In this document: piece by piece, positions 45,548-58,181 of the stretch | How positions within the stretch are numbered: position 1 is the stretch's first letter | Layout of the letters: the number at the start of each line of letters is the position of its first letter | Assembly (NCBI GenBank): GCA_016081115.2 | Contig: CM071931.1 | Coordinates: 23,288,317 to 23,352,316 of the forward strand | Source: Rehmannia glutinosa | Taxonomy: Eukaryota > Streptophyta > Magnoliopsida > Lamiales > Orobanchaceae | DNA length: 64,000 bases | Reading direction: 5' to 3' | Translations under genes and position numbers: made by a program | Notes under the pieces: generated by a model | The model's database searches: none | What the model was told of the DNA's origin: nothing | The model's input: the letters and a program-made list of their open reading frames with translations, nothing else

Positions 45548-47118
45548 TGTTGGGAAATTATTTTGTAGATTTTGATGAATGCCATGCAAAACTTAGAATA
45601 GGAAGTTGGCACCCCATTTTTGTTGTAAATTGCATTGTAATAGATAGGGCTGGTCGAGCTGAGTTAAGTCAGCTATGCCTGAACATGCAAGAAGACAACT
45701 GGAGACTAGAAGAAGAAGACTCATTGTGAGGCAAATGAGTATGGCAAAGAAGAGAAGGTAGGAACTCGATCAAGGTGCTGTGAGATGCAAATGAGTGAAG
45801 TATCACCAAGTCAACTCAAGATAGCCAAGTCTCAAGTTGAAGTGACAAAAGAGTCATCCAATGATTGGAAGCTGACTCGAAGTCACCTGGGGAAGGCAAG
45901 GAAATATAGTCAAGTCGAGATAACTGAAAGAGATCCATTGCACAGAAATCAAGAGAATTACTTAAACAAGTAATACTTCCGTACTACCTTTCTTGAAGTG
46001 CTCAGTTCCAGAAGCGTGCAAAAGGAATAAACCAATGGGAGGCACTACACCTGTGTCAGAACACTGAAAAGCTGAAGAATCATTCATACGAGGAAATGGC
46101 AATTCCAAGAACTGCAACAAGACAAGCCAACGACCACAAGTGACTTTCAAAAATAAGCCTATCTCTTCAATGGGTAGATTTTTGAAAGATCACTATAAAA
46201 GGTTGAGGAGTTTATTTGAGAAAAGGTTACCTTGATTACCTGAACCAAAAACATTCAAGCAAATATTTGAACTGTAACCAAAAATATTCTCAAGTCATTT
46301 AAAATTAATCCTCAAGCCTATAGTACGAAGGAAATCAATCCAACACTCACCTGTGAAGGAAAGACAACTTCTATCAGTTGAAGAGGAACCATTTGCAGAA
46401 TCAAGGGGTCTACATTCCACGAAGGATTGTAGAAAGGTTCAAGGTCGAACAAAGCTTAAGCTATTTGGAGGGCTTCGTGATCAAATCCAAGGAACTTAAG
46501 CAATTGGGTTGTAGTAGCAAGGCAGCTGCCCTGTGAAGAAGTTGAGTCGTACGAGAAGCCAGCTGCGTGACCAAGGCATCTCCAGACTGAGTCCCAAAGG
46601 ATCAAGTCAGCTGCGTGATCAAGACTTGTATGTGGACTTTTAACCACTCTGTATATTGATCAATACTTAGTGGATTCCTCTAGGAGTTGGAGAAGAGAGG
46701 AGTAGAAGAATTACCCCACCTTCGAACCTCTATAAAAACTTATTGTGTCATTTACATTTCAAAGACTTTAATTTCTCGCATCTTATATTTATATCTCACG
46801 ATAAATTTGCTATCCAATTGATAATCAACTGAGTGCTAAAACCAAGCATTAAAACAAACTTAACCAAGTTCAAGGGTGTTAAGTCTTCCGCTGAAAAACA
46901 AATCACAGTCGAGTTAAGTCTTTAGTCAAAACAAATGAGTTATTCTATCAACGTTCGATCAGTCTTGAGTGACTAAGTCTGGCGATTAACTAACTTAGTC
47001 ATCCATCAAGGACACAAAGAAGTATTAACTCGAATATTTGAAATGACTAATTTGAAAAGTTGGTAAGGTTTATTCCACCCCCTTCTAAACCTTACACTCA
47101 CACCCCTTGGGACCTACA
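45548..47118 (+). repeat. 5' LTR of SIRE-2
   Basis: 1.57 kb, TGTTGGGAAATTATT to GGGACCTACA, TATA box at 46194-46201. Similar along its length to the SIRE-1 LTRs but clearly diverged from them. Confidence 0.95.
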
Positions 47119-47120
47119 AG

Positions 47121-47132
47121 TGGTATCGTAGC
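47121..47132 (+). other. Primer binding site, SIRE-2 (mutated)
   Basis: TGGTATCGTAGC instead of TGGTATCAGAGC: two changes in the tRNA-Met complement. Confidence 0.9.
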
Positions 47133-47249
47133 GGTTGGTTCATTGAGCCTTCCGCCAGTTCTTGAACTAGATCTCCAAATATTTCAAAGCTTGTTTTAGT
47201 ACTCAATCTTTCAAAACTCTACTCAAGAAAAGTTATCATCATAGAAGCA

Positions 47250-48467
47250 AATTTGACACGAATCCCTATGTTCACAATTGAAGAATTTGATGATTGGAAA
47301 ATTCTAATCTATCAAAGATTACACGATGAGATGTGGATAGTGATAGAGGATGGGCCTCTGCAAATCTTAAAAGTATTCCATCTTAAAAGGACAAATGAAC
47401 AAAAGATATAACTAATCCAAGGACATTATTTAGAAATCCTTGACAAAGCTATGTTCAACAAAGTCAAATCATGCAAAACGGCTAAAGAAATCAGGACAAG
47501 CTAACATTGATTTGTGAAGGCTCGATCAAGGAAAATAAACTATCGGTTGTTGTATAGAAATTTGAGAATTTTAAAATGCTCGCGGGAGAGACCTTGGATC
47601 AACCGGATGCTCGGTTCACGAAATTACCAACGAGCTATCTCGCACTTGGAAAAGAATATACACAAAAAGAAATGTGTATGAAGATTCTAAGAAGTCTCCC
47701 AAATGAATGGGAAATGAAGGTCATGGCACCGAGACATTCCATGGACCTATCCAAGACTTCCAACCATGAGCTATTCTCGAATCTCAAAGCCTACGAATTT
47801 GAGCCGAGAAGAAAAGACCAGGAGGAGACAGAACAACCAGCCCAAAACAAATGCTCTAATTGTTAAGGATGGCAAGAGAGCCGAGGTCAAAGAAGTCATT
47901 GACCAAGAGGAAATAGCATGGTTAAAAGGTTTAACAAGTTCTTCAATAAGAACTACAAGAGAGGCAAGGGCGAATCCTCCGAGAAGACACTCGGCTCCTC
48001 CAAGTCAAGGGAAGATAGGTCAACCAAGAGAGCGAGCATCAAAAAGTTGAATATCAAAGGGCGATAATCCAAAAATGGAAAGAGTGATCAAAAGGTTGAA
48101 AATCTATCTTGAACCGCAGACAACCAGGTCACTATGCCATTGATTGCCCATATCATGTAGTCAACAAATACAGAATGAGAGGAAAGAAACATCTTGAGAG
48201 AAAGAAGACAAGAAAAGAAAAAGGCGATGTTGGTGCAGAGACTCTTCGAGACAACCAAGTCAAAAGACACAACCGATTTAGAGAGTAGTGAAGTGACTAC
48301 TCAAGTGACTCGAAGAGGAAGCCTTGATCCGTTTAATGGCCAAGGAACAAGACCAACTCCGACCAAGAAGATGAGGTACACTCTAATTCATCACTCTCGA
48401 TTCTAGTGATAGTGATCAGACACACACACTTCATCACCCACTCGATCTTTATGATTCATTAGGCAAA
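47250..48467 (+). pseudogene. SIRE-2 gag, N-terminal and zinc-knuckle region (heavily broken)
   Basis: The start codon is ATA (47250) where SIRE-1 has ATG. The MKAHL-type segment is deleted. Pieces in different frames still match SIRE-1 gag: LGKEYTQKEMCMKILRSL (47576-47866) and VKDGKRAEVKEVIDQEE (47766-48050). Most breaks coincide with positions that read CTG or CAG in SIRE-1. Confidence 0.8.
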
Positions 48468-49466
48468 ATGATGAAAGACTTTGAACACATTAAATCCTCA
48501 CACACACTACTAAATGAGGAAAACAGCCTACTCAAGAGCCAAAACTCTCAGCTGACTAAGGAGTTGAGTACTCTAAGTCACATAGCTGATGAGAATAAAA
48601 ATCTAAAGGCTGAAAATGCTAAGCTAATAGCAGAAATAGCTGCTATAGAAAAGAGGGAGAATGACCTCAAAAATGTGATTGCCTCGTTCACTAAGGCATC
48701 TAAATCCTTGGATGACCTTATTATGAGTCAAAGAGAATGTGGAGACAAGACAGGCTTAGGATTTAATTCCTCTGTGCTATGTCAAGCTCCAAAAGTGATT
48801 TTGGAAAGAGGATCTTCAAGCAATGAAGTATCTCAAAAATCCAAAACTCCAAATGGTACACACACATTTATTCCAAAGCACAATCACAAGCAAACTGGCC
48901 TTGGTTATAAAGGAAAAGGAAAGCTGCCAGATGAGTGTGCTGAGAGGACAGCTGAGAAGAAATCCAGCCGAGTTCCTCAGCAAACTCCAAATAGGAAATA
49001 CTCTGTAAAGACGAAACAGAGCTACCAAAAGTCCCAGAAATTCTATAAAAGAAATATATATGATGGGAATGGTAGAAACTACCCAAGCCAAGCTGATTGG
49101 AATAATATGAACTATCAACAAAGATCTGTGGAATATAAGCCTAAGTGGCAAAGGCCTAGAACTCAGCAAAAGCCATTCCAAAGAAATAAGGGCTTTTACC
49201 AGCACACATATGCACCAAGGCACTACACTCAGAGATATCACAACTACCCAAATACAGCAATTGCTAAAACACATACACATGCATACAGACAAAAGAGACA
49301 ACTGTATGAACCTAGAACCCCCAAGCAATTTGCTAAAGTTAATTATGATTATGGCACTGATAGATGGCAACCTCTTAGAGTCAAATCATTTGGCTATAGG
49401 TTGGTTGGATCATCTTACAATACTAACCCCTCAGGACCCAGACAAGTATGTGTACCTAAAACTTAA
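48468..49466 (+). pseudogene. SIRE-2 gag coiled-coil and C-terminal region (open)
   Basis: A 332-codon open frame. It contains the coiled coil (LLKSQNSQLTKELSTLSHI), a linker retained here but deleted in SIRE-1 (CAERTAEKKSSRVPQQTPN), a basic Tyr/Arg/Gln-rich tail and the end RQVCVPKT-stop. The stop is a TAA followed three codons later by TGA, as in SIRE-1. Confidence 0.8.
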
Positions 49467-49475
49467 TTTCCTTGA

Positions 49476-50158
49476 TTGCAGGTTCAAGAAACATCTGAGT
49501 GCCAAGGAACCTGGTACATGGATAGTGGTTGTTCCAGGCACATGACAGGAAACAAGAAAAATCTATCAAAATTCAAGGAAGTCAGAGGTGCAAAAGTCAT
49601 ATTTGGAGGAAATGAAGCTCCAGGAGAAATAAGGGGCACTGGATCCATCAAGAAAAATGGATTAGAAATCTCAGATGTTGCATATGTTGAAGGACTCAAC
49701 TTTAACTTGCTAAGCATCAGCCAACTTTGTGACAAGGGTTATAATGTTGGATTCAACATGTGTATATGCCAAATCAAGGACACTGAATCCAATGAAGTTG
49801 TCTTTGCAAGGATGCGGAACAAAAGAACATGTATGTGGTAGATTGGTCAACTTGCAACACCAAGCACTTGTTTACTAGCAAAAGAGCACAAATAGAATCA
49901 AGTTGGTTGTGGCACAAGAAGTTGAGTCACCACCAATTTCAAAACAATTAACAAGCTTGCCGAAGCGATCTTGTAGAAGGACTTCCGCACTCAATATATA
50001 GAAGGAAAAAGTGTATGTGATGCATGTCGAAAGGAAAATAGATCAAATCATCATTCAAAGAAAAGACATGTCCATCTTCAACAAGAATATTGCACCGCTA
50101 CATATGGATCTATTTGGTCCATTGAACCACGGCTAGCATAAGTGGGAAGAAATACACC
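49476..50158 (+). pseudogene. SIRE-2 protease and integrase zinc finger (degraded)
   Basis: Protease WYMDSGCSRHMTG and FGGNEAPGEIRGTGSIKKN in an open frame to 49841. The GAG-pre-integrase segment 49842-50158 (LWHKKLSH-type, recognisable at 49905) is broken by several small indels. Confidence 0.85.
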
Positions 50159-50482
50159 TTGGTGGTAGTAGATGACTACTCAAGATATACATGGACAATA
50201 TTCATGTGTAAGAAGAAAGAAACTCTGCAGAAACTACCACAACTGATGAAAAGAATCCAAAATGAGAAGAGTCAAACCATTATCAAAATAAGATCTGACA
50301 GAGGAACTGAATTTGTCAATGGTATAATCACTCAGTACTGCATTGAAAATGGTATTGGTCATGAATTATCTGCAGCAAGGACTCCACAACAAAATGGAGT
50401 TGCAGAAAGAAGAAATAGAACTCTCAAAGAAGCAGCAAGGACCATGTTAGTCAAGCGGGGCTACCTAAAAGATTTTGGGTGA
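50159..50482 (+). pseudogene. SIRE-2 integrase catalytic core
   Basis: Open for 108 codons with all three catalytic acidic residues: the Asp in VVVDDYSRYTW, the Asp in RSDRGTEFVNG and the Glu in QQNGVAERRNRTLKEA, in the usual D-D-E order. It ends at a frameshift after YLKDFG. This preserves the catalytic residues that SIRE-1 lost, but it is only part of a broken pol. Confidence 0.85.
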
Positions 50483-50651
50483 AGCAATAAACACAAAGAT
50501 GCTATACTCAAAATAGATGCATGATAAACAGACAAAATGACAAAGACTCCCTATGAGATCCGGGCAGGAGAAAAGCCAAATGTTGCATATTTTAGAATAT
50601 TTGGATGCAAATGCTTCATCCATAACAATGGCAAAGATAATTTAAAGGCTT

Positions 50652-51884
50652 TTGATGCTAAAGTCGATGAAGGTATCTTCTTGGGGATACTCAAATGAAA
50701 GCAAAGCCTCACAAGAGTACTCAACAAGAGGACTATGGTTACGAGAAGAATCCATCCATGTGGTGTTTGATGAGCCGAAAGTAAATAGAGAAGACATTGA
50801 AGAGTCACCTGATAAGCTGAATCAACCAACCATGCAGAAGAGTCCCTATGTTGAAGTTGAAGCTGGAATTATAAACCCAGATGAAGATGAGATAGCTGAG
50901 TCTCAAAAACAGCTGGAAAATCTACAGCTAAGTAATGATGAAAGAGCTGATCAAAACAACACAGATGTAAGACGACTGAATCCAGCAAACTTACTCCAAC
51001 CTGATGTAAGATGGCTGAGAGACCATCCACCAGAACTAATCATTGGAGATGTAAGAGAAGGTGTAAAGACTAGATCCAGAACTCAACAAGAAGCAATGTT
51101 TACTTGCTTCATCTCACAAATAGAGCCAAAAGATGTGTCACAAGCATTGGATGACACACATTGGATTCAAGCCATGCAAGAAGAGTTGAATCAGTTTGAA
51201 AGAAATAAAGTGTGGGAATTGGTTCAAAGACCTACCCATCAAAATGTTATTGGCACTAAATGGGTGTTCAGAAACAAGATGAATGAGGAAGGTTCTGTGG
51301 TAAGAAACAAAGCAAGATTGGTAGCCAAAGGGTATTGCCAAGAAGAAGGAATAGATTTTGATGAAACTTTTGCTCCTGTGGCAAGATTGGAAGCCATAAG
51401 GATGTTTCTTGCCTATGCAGCTCACAAGAACTTTATTGTATATCAAATGGATGTAAAGAGTGCATTTCTTAATGGTTTATTGGAAGAAGAAGTGTATGTT
51501 GAACAACCTCCAGGATTTGAGCAGAAGACTCTTGGAGATAAAGTATACAAACTCAAGAAAGCTCTATATGGGTTGAAACAGGCACCCAGAGCATGGTATG
51601 ATATATTGTCACAATTCTTGACTGAGAACGGATTCACAAAAGGCAAAGTGGACAGAACACTCTTCAGAATTCAAGATAGGAAGAGTATACTGCTTGTTCA
51701 AATATATGTGGATGACATCATTTTTGGATCCACAAACAAAGAGCTGTGTGATAAGTTTTCAAATCTCATGCAAAGCAAATTCGAAATGAGCATGATGGGA
51801 GAGCTGACATTCTTCCTTGGACTTCAAGTGAAACAAACCAAGGATGGAACCTTCATAAGTCGACAAAATACACCAAAGATTTAA
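50652..51884 (+). CDS. SIRE-2 reverse transcriptase ORF (intact RT core)
   Basis: A 410-codon open frame, the longest in the window. Residues from about 115 onward are RT: DVRWLRDHPPELIIGDVREG lead-in, NVIGTKWVFRNKMNEEG, VAKGYCQEEGIDFDETFAPV, YQMDVKSAFLNGLLEEE, LKQAPRAWYDIL, and the catalytic YVDDIIFGSTN at about 51704-51735, ending FFLGLQVKQTKDGTF. It is a segment of the pol polyprotein and would be made only as part of it; frameshifts before and after mean it is not expressed normally. First residues (MMLKSM) are integrase/linker sequence read out of frame. Confidence 0.85.
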   Translation: MMLKSMKVSSWGYSNESKASQEYSTRGLWLREESIHVVFDEPKVNREDIEESPDKLNQPTMQKSPYVEVEAGIINPDEDEIAESQKQLENLQLSNDERADQNNTDVRRLNPANLLQPDVRWLRDHPPELIIGDVREGVKTRSRTQQEAMFTCFISQIEPKDVSQALDDTHWIQAMQEELNQFERNKVWELVQRPTHQNVIGTKWVFRNKMNEEGSVVRNKARLVAKGYCQEEGIDFDETFAPVARLEAIRMFLAYAAHKNFIVYQMDVKSAFLNGLLEEEVYVEQPPGFEQKTLGDKVYKLKKALYGLKQAPRAWYDILSQFLTENGFTKGKVDRTLFRIQDRKSILLVQIYVDDIIFGSTNKELCDKFSNLMQSKFEMSMMGELTFFLGLQVKQTKDGTFISRQNTPKI

Positions 51885-52655
51885 TGAAGAAATTTGGTAT
51901 GGAAGAGAAGTCTTCTACGTGAAAATACCAATGAATACATCACCAAAATGGATATGGATGCGGATGGCAAGCCTCAGAGATCAAACAAGATACTGAGCAC
52001 TTATGGGATCATTGCTCTATCTCACAAAGAAGCGGGCCGGACATCACCTTTGATGTAGGTGTATGTGCAAGATTTCAATCGCTCCAAAAGAAAGCCACAT
52101 GACTCGCAGCCAAGAGGATCTTGAGATATTTGAAAAGGAAGCCAAGAAGTTGGCTTATGGTATCCAAAGGAAGGTGGATTCAAGCTAATTGGTTATTCGA
52201 CTACGACTATCTTTGGATGTAGAGTTGACAGAAGAGCACCTCGTGCACATGTCAAATGCTTGGAAATAGGCTAATTTCTGGTTTAGCAAAAAGCAAAATT
52301 CAATAGCCACCTCTACAAAAGCGGAATACATAGTCACTAGCAGCAAATTGTTGTGCCCAAGTCTTATGGATGAGATAGCAAAATTGTGAGAGACTATGAA
52401 GTTGAAGAAAAGGAAATTCCAATCATGTGTGACAACACAAGTGCAATTGCAATCACTCAAAATCCTGTGTTGCACTCAAGAACAAAGCATATCGATGTCA
52501 GATATCACTTCATAAGAGACCATGTTGAAAAGAAGGACATCACCTTGGAATATATTTCAACTGATAAGCAGTTGGCTGACATATTCACAAAACCATTATG
52601 TGAGTCAAGATTTGAATAACTCAAGCACGAGTTAGGGTTAATTGAGCTGAGTTGA
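51885..52655 (+). pseudogene. SIRE-2 RNase H (degraded)
   Basis: 51885-52385 is frame-broken RNase H. 52386-52619 is open with IMCDNTSAIAITQNPVLH and ISTDKQLADIFTKPL. A TAA replaces the Glu codon after CESRFE at 52617, truncating the last residues seen in SIRE-1. Confidence 0.85.
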
Positions 52656-52935
52656 CACTCAGAAGACTCAAAGAAAAGAGATGAAACATGAAAAGAGGAA
52701 AAATAGCTGAATTCGTAATTCAGCCGTAAAGTCAGATGTATCGAGTTAGCTGACAGCTGAGTCACTAGGAGAGCAGTGAGAAGAAGGATTGAATCAGCTA
52801 AGGAGTAAGCTGAGTCATTTATGAGCATAGTGACAAAAATGCGGTCGTTTTACTAAGCGGGAATGTTTTTAAGAATGACGTCAGCATAATTATGACGTGT
52901 ACAGGCAAAAGCGGCACACCAAGCTTATGATTGGA

Positions 52936-52942
52936 TATAAAT
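52936..52942 (+). promoter_or_regulatory. TATA-like box before the SIRE-2 extra ORF
   Basis: GATTGGATATAAATG, the same as SIRE-1 (24459), 251 bases before the ATG and followed by a TTTCTCTCTC leader. Retained in both copies. Confidence 0.4.
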
Positions 52943-53192
52943 GTTGCCGCATTAAATGCGAGAAATTAAATGTAAATCGGCGTGCAAGATCTAAGCCGTT
53001 GATTTTGATCAAATTTCAAAAAACCACCCGCACGTTCTTTCACGAACCATACTTAAACCATTTCGTCCGTTTCTCTCTCACTTTACCAAAAATTGTTCAT
53101 CTCTCTCGAGAGAGCAAAAGCTAATTTTTTTCTCAAAACCCTATCAATCCTCAGTTCATTCCTTCAAGTTTCGTTCGGTAAAACATCTCGAA

Positions 53193-56100
53193 ATGGCATC
53201 CACTCATGACTTTGTCAAGCTAGGAAAGCAAATCCACACAGGGTCTACTGTGGATTTCGATGGTATGGTTAAATAGGGGTCCGACGACACCATCGTGAAG
53301 AAGATTGCTGAGAAATTGGAAAAGTCTGGGCTGAAACCATTTCTGACGTTGGAGTTTCCAATGACCTATGTGGAAGAGGTCGCACAGTTCTACGTGAACG
53401 CTGAAGTTCACGATGAGGGCATCAAGTCCTCTGTTCACAGAAAAGAGTTCACCATCACTGCCAAGAATTCGGCTGAACACTGCTTGTTGCCGGTGGAAGG
53501 AGTGCCAGAGATTCATGAAGCTAAGGTCGACCTGACTGCTGCTTGGAAGGAAGTAGCCAAAACCGACTATGCTGCAAAAGTGGTCTACACAGCTAACAAG
53601 AGGCTGCTGAAAGAGGACTACCACAAATTGCTGGACATTGTTGCCAAATGCATAGACATCAAATTTGGCGGCTTTGACCACTTGTCTAAAGCTAAGCCGA
53701 TCGTAATGGCGCGATCCTTGAAGAAAAGAAGGTGAATTGGGTGAGTTTGTCTACAAAGAAACTCGCGAATGTTGGGAACAAATCCTTCAAGGAGGATGGA
53801 ACGTTTGGAGGTTCCCTAGGATACGGCCTGGTGATTGGCCGACTGATGGAAGTAAAAGGAGTCCCTCTTCAACATGGAAAGGCGTTCCATGTAAACAAGA
53901 GGATATTCAGATCAAACTTATCCTGGCGCCAAGAGAGCATACGCCAAGAGGGCCGATGCGAGTGAGGGGGAATCACCGACCACGAAGATACTGATTGTCT
54001 CATCTTCTCCAAAGAAGAAGGCCGCCCTGCAGTGCTAAAAAGATCACGCCCCTGCGCAAAGAAAGAAAAAAAATCTGCTCCGCCCTGCGCAGTGAGTCAC
54101 CCGCCTCATGCAGCCGTGTCTCCCGCCCCTGCGACCGCAATGGAGAAGGAACCATTAATCCCTTCTCCGGTGATCAAGAAGAAAGAGAGGACGCCATAAC
54201 AAGGAAGGCGCAATTTTGCCTCTAAGACATCTGTGAAGGCATTCACCTTCAATGAACCAGAGGAAGTGGAGCCAGATATCCCTCTGGTAAAAACAAAGAG
54301 AAGAAGAAGACTTTCCAAGCTCTCCGAGCTTGAGAAGACAGCTGAGTCTGTCACTCAGCTGGAGAAGATACCCAAGACTGCTGGAGAAGTAGAGTCTCCA
54401 GAAGTGATCGATGAAACGGCCAAGTCTGCTGAGGCCGATCAACAGAGGCACGTCGAGGACCCAGCTGTAGACAGAACAACTGAGGAACAAGGAATGGCTG
54501 AGACAACCGAATCACCTGTTGACAGGGTTGTGTCTCCGCCTGAAACAGAGGCTACTGAGGGTGTCGAGCAGCGAAGTCTGCTACCCTTAATCCCTGGAAA
54601 CGAGGGCCAGCAAGAGAATGATGAAGACGAGGTAATGATGTACTCTCCATTGTATCCAGACATCCAAAATCGTCTGCGAGAGTGGAGAAAATGGAAGCTG
54701 AGCCTATCTAGAGTGCAGTTTGAACGTCCAGAGTTCATTGCTGAGGAAGAATAACTCTTCAGGTTTCTTAAGGTGGACACAGTGCTGCAAGCCCTTGACG
54801 AGGATAATTGCATCAATATACTGCAGATTCAAAAAGAAAATGAACGGGCTAGAAGCGAGATGAAGACGCAGAGCCCGTGAGAAGGCCAACATCCGCCCTC
54901 TCACGCACCACCGATCATACACACCCTCACCTTGACGCGTCCTATCGAGGAAAGTGATAAGGATCGGACCTGTTCTTTGCCCGCCACGGAAGAATTGCAA
55001 ATGCAAAGCAAGCAATGCAAGAATCCGAGAATCCTTCATGAGTAAAGAATGATGGAGGGACCAGGAGAGTCCTCCAAATCCCGATTGGAGATAGATCCTA
55101 TGGGAGTGGTGCGAAGATATTGTCATCATTGTCGCCGCCACCACTTCCCTCTCATTCGGATGAAGGTGTTAAGGAACTAGCGATGAAACTGGGATTGTGG
55201 GGACCCCAGTCGAGCCAACCCCTAATGAAGGTATCTCACCACCTGCCCCAATGGCTGAATACACAGAGAGGAAGCAGGGGAGTTTGGAGACGAGTGACCC
55301 CATTCCAAGTCACTCACCGTGGTGTGCCACCGGTGGGAAACTCCTCCACCGGTGCAGCAAGGTCGGAGGATCTGCAGGTGACTCCATAATGAATCTCGGA
55401 GGCGAAGTGGAGAAGGAACAACCACAGAATACACAAAGAAGTTGTCATCAACGAGGCTCGGACAATTGAGACTGTCTCGGTGAGGTGCCAACCGCTCTGC
55501 GCAGCCAATGACGCTGCTGATTTAGTCGAGGCACGGGAAGGAACCGCCCGGGAGTTAACACTGGGCGATGAAAGTGCAATCCATGGAGTTAAGACTCCAA
55601 TGGATGCCACCTCAGAAGACCCCAAGACAGCTCACACTATCGAAAGGGATGTCCAAGCCTCGCTGCAGTTGAGACTTCAGGATGTAATGAAGGCCAACGG
55701 GAGGTTGAGACTTCCCGGGGTAGAGAAACTGAAGCACAGAACATCCCTCTTGCTATCATTGATCCATCAGAAAAAGAGATCAGTGCTCTTCACGATTCCT
55801 AGGATAATCCTGATGTCTCCTTTCTGGGATCGGAAGGAGACGATGAAGCTGAGTCATCCCCCGTGACTAATCCAAAAGACTCAGCTGAGGATGTTCCAAC
55901 CACGAGTAAGTCTGACCTCAAGACTACTCGTCAAACATTCAACTTTGATGATGAGCCAACCATGGAAATCTCATCATCGTCCGATGACGCTTCTGATAAG
56001 CCCGAGGACCAGTCAACTCATTTGGAAAAACCAGCTGACACCGCGAATCTGTTGAGACAAGTGAGGCTCAAGCTAAGTCGGGTCGACTTCACAATGCATC

Positions 56101-57910
56101 ACACCAAACAGTCCATCACGCGCAGGCTCCCAAGTCAGCAGAGTTCGACTCCACAAGGGACTTCACGAGCACCAATTATCATTGAGCATTCCGATTGCCC
56201 GTGATGATCCTTTTGTAGAATCATTTCCTTTATCTCTGGCGGTACCCGACCTCCCTAAAGAATCGCCTAGAGATCGCGAGCGCTTCCACAGACTGACCAC
56301 TGTTATTCCATCGACACCATTGTTCCACTATGACTTGACTTTGACGCCGCTGGCCGTCACCAAACAGAGAAACAAACAAGCGATCAGGAAGTTTTCAAAG
56401 CCTTATTTGGTGAGGTTGAAAAGATGGAGAGGCACCAGGCCTCACTGGACATGAGGCTGGATAACAGAGACGCCAACCTTACTGCTGATTTGCGTGGCAT
56501 CATAGTCAGGATCTGAGAGTGGTGGCAACAACAACAAACAATGCGAGTGGAACAAGCTCGATATTTCGAGACATTATTTAACAAGTTGTTAGTCTAGCGG
56601 TGAGAATGCTGATGCAAAGACAAAATTGCAAGAGCACATTGAACAAATGCATGAATCTCATACTACGAGATAAAGTCACATTGCGTGAACATAATAAGAA
56701 CGAGCTCTGCGCGTGGAAGAGAATATGGATCGAAAATTCGGTCTCCTCATGCCGAGATGAAGTTGGTAGCAAATGAATCCAACGCCACCCGCTCCGAGTT
56801 CCGTGCAAGATACTCATGATGATTCGAAGCGAGAACTCCCTGCTATCAAAGAACTAGACTTCTTGCTTGCTAGCTTGTTTCCGGGGTTCCTCTCTCCTTT
56901 GATAATGACAAAAAGGGGAAGAGGAATACCTAAAGGCACCGAAGGGATCCGAGGTGAGAAGGAGAAAGCAAAATGTGAAGGGAAAGACAAATGAGGAAGT
57001 TATAAGAGAGAAGAAATGGAAGTCTGTTGAGGGGAAGGTTCGAAAGATGTGACCTTGATGATTGCTAAAACCCCTCAACAAGGTCTTGTCACAAATGATA
57101 TTATCAAAGAAACTCCCGATGACTCGCCACTCCAACACTCTGTTGTAGGTATGGTTTGAAAAGAGAAAGCGCATTGAAGCGAGGGATGAAGGAAGTGGAA
57201 GGAAGGATGGATGCCCGAGTTATGGATTCTCAAACAACATGGAGGCATTCCAAATGAGATGAGACACCTATGCCATTTCGAATCTTTGGAACCGAGCCAA
57301 GATCTTGATGAATTCAAGACGCCGCATCCAAGGATACTTCGCAAATATGTCCACGGCTCAAGCCTGGATTTGTCTTGGGAAAAGGGTCTCACACTATGTG
57401 AAGAAGGCGACAGCAAAGACAGACCACGCGCATCGCTCTGCTGGTCACTCCGCGCCATCACTCACCGGGAAAAAGAAGACCCCAAAACAAGACACGCCCG
57501 AGAGGAAGAGGAAGAAGCGAGAGTGGAGGAAGAGGTTTCGACCTAGACCTCCGCCTAAAAATATTGAGTATATAGATCCGTGGCAAGAAAGGAGGGATCT
57601 ATTGGGGTCGGATTTGACGAAGTAGCCAACCCGCAAGTGGCTAAAAACAATCTTGAGTATGTGAAGAGAATTGAAGAGGAAAATAAAAGACAAACTCAAA
57701 TATGGGAGGAAAGACAAGAAAGACGAGAAGAGATGAAGGCGCCCGGAAGGGCGTCGAAAAGAAGAAGGCGGTGAAGATGAGAAAAAGAGAAGAAGGTCGA
57801 AGATGACAGAGTCAAGAAGATGAAAGAAGAGGAAGCGGCGAAGGAGATGAAGTGTTGATGTCCACCCCTTCGTGTATTTTACTATGTAAATACATTTTTA
57901 TGTAAGTCTT
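53193..57910 (+). pseudogene. SIRE-2 extra ORF after pol (frame-broken)
   Basis: Starts MASTHDFVKLGKQIHTGS. A TAG replaces the Gln codon of the SIRE-1 sequence KQGSDD at about 53274; the frame is then open as 53295-53735 (LKPFLTLEFPMTYVEEVAQF, TANKRLLKEDYHKLLDIVA). Downstream pieces follow the SIRE-1 order: MEVKGVPLQHGKAFHVNKR, the acidic section with LSELEKTAESVTQLEKI (54233-54754), WRKWKLSLSRVQFERPEF, the coiled coil near 56600, and the charged tail VKRIEEENKRQTQIWEERQ near 57660. About 4.7 kb, no signal peptide or membrane helix seen. Confidence 0.75.
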
Positions 57911-58167
57911 TTGTACACTGAATAAAATTGTACAATTTCTATACTTGTGGAGATATAGAACAACAATGGTTACTTTAAGGTCCATTTAAACTCTGATACA
58001 TTTTCTTTTGATTCAAGCTCTGATACACTTTGTAAACAGCTATGTAAAGAACAAGAATGTTATGATCGAAAAAGATCGATTCTAAGCATACATTCGTGAT
58101 TCTACATTTGCCTGTATGTATCTTTGCTGTTTAATTATTGATGTATGTTTTAAGTTTTGGCATCATC

Positions 58168-58180
58168 AAAAAGGGGGAAA
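58168..58180 (+). other. Polypurine tract, SIRE-2
   Basis: AAAAAGGGGGAAA two bases before the 3' LTR. Confidence 0.9.
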
Positions 58181-58181
58181 T

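Noticed and set aside
48816..49370. 184-residue minus-strand ORF, and the similar one at 20499-20927
   Set aside because: Antisense shadow of the basic, Tyr/Gln-rich gag tail; hydrophobic only because of the complement of that composition.
54106..57717. Several minus-strand ORFs of 80-150 residues
   Set aside because: Mirror images of the SIRE-2 extra ORF; low complexity, Ser/Phe-rich, with no independent signals.
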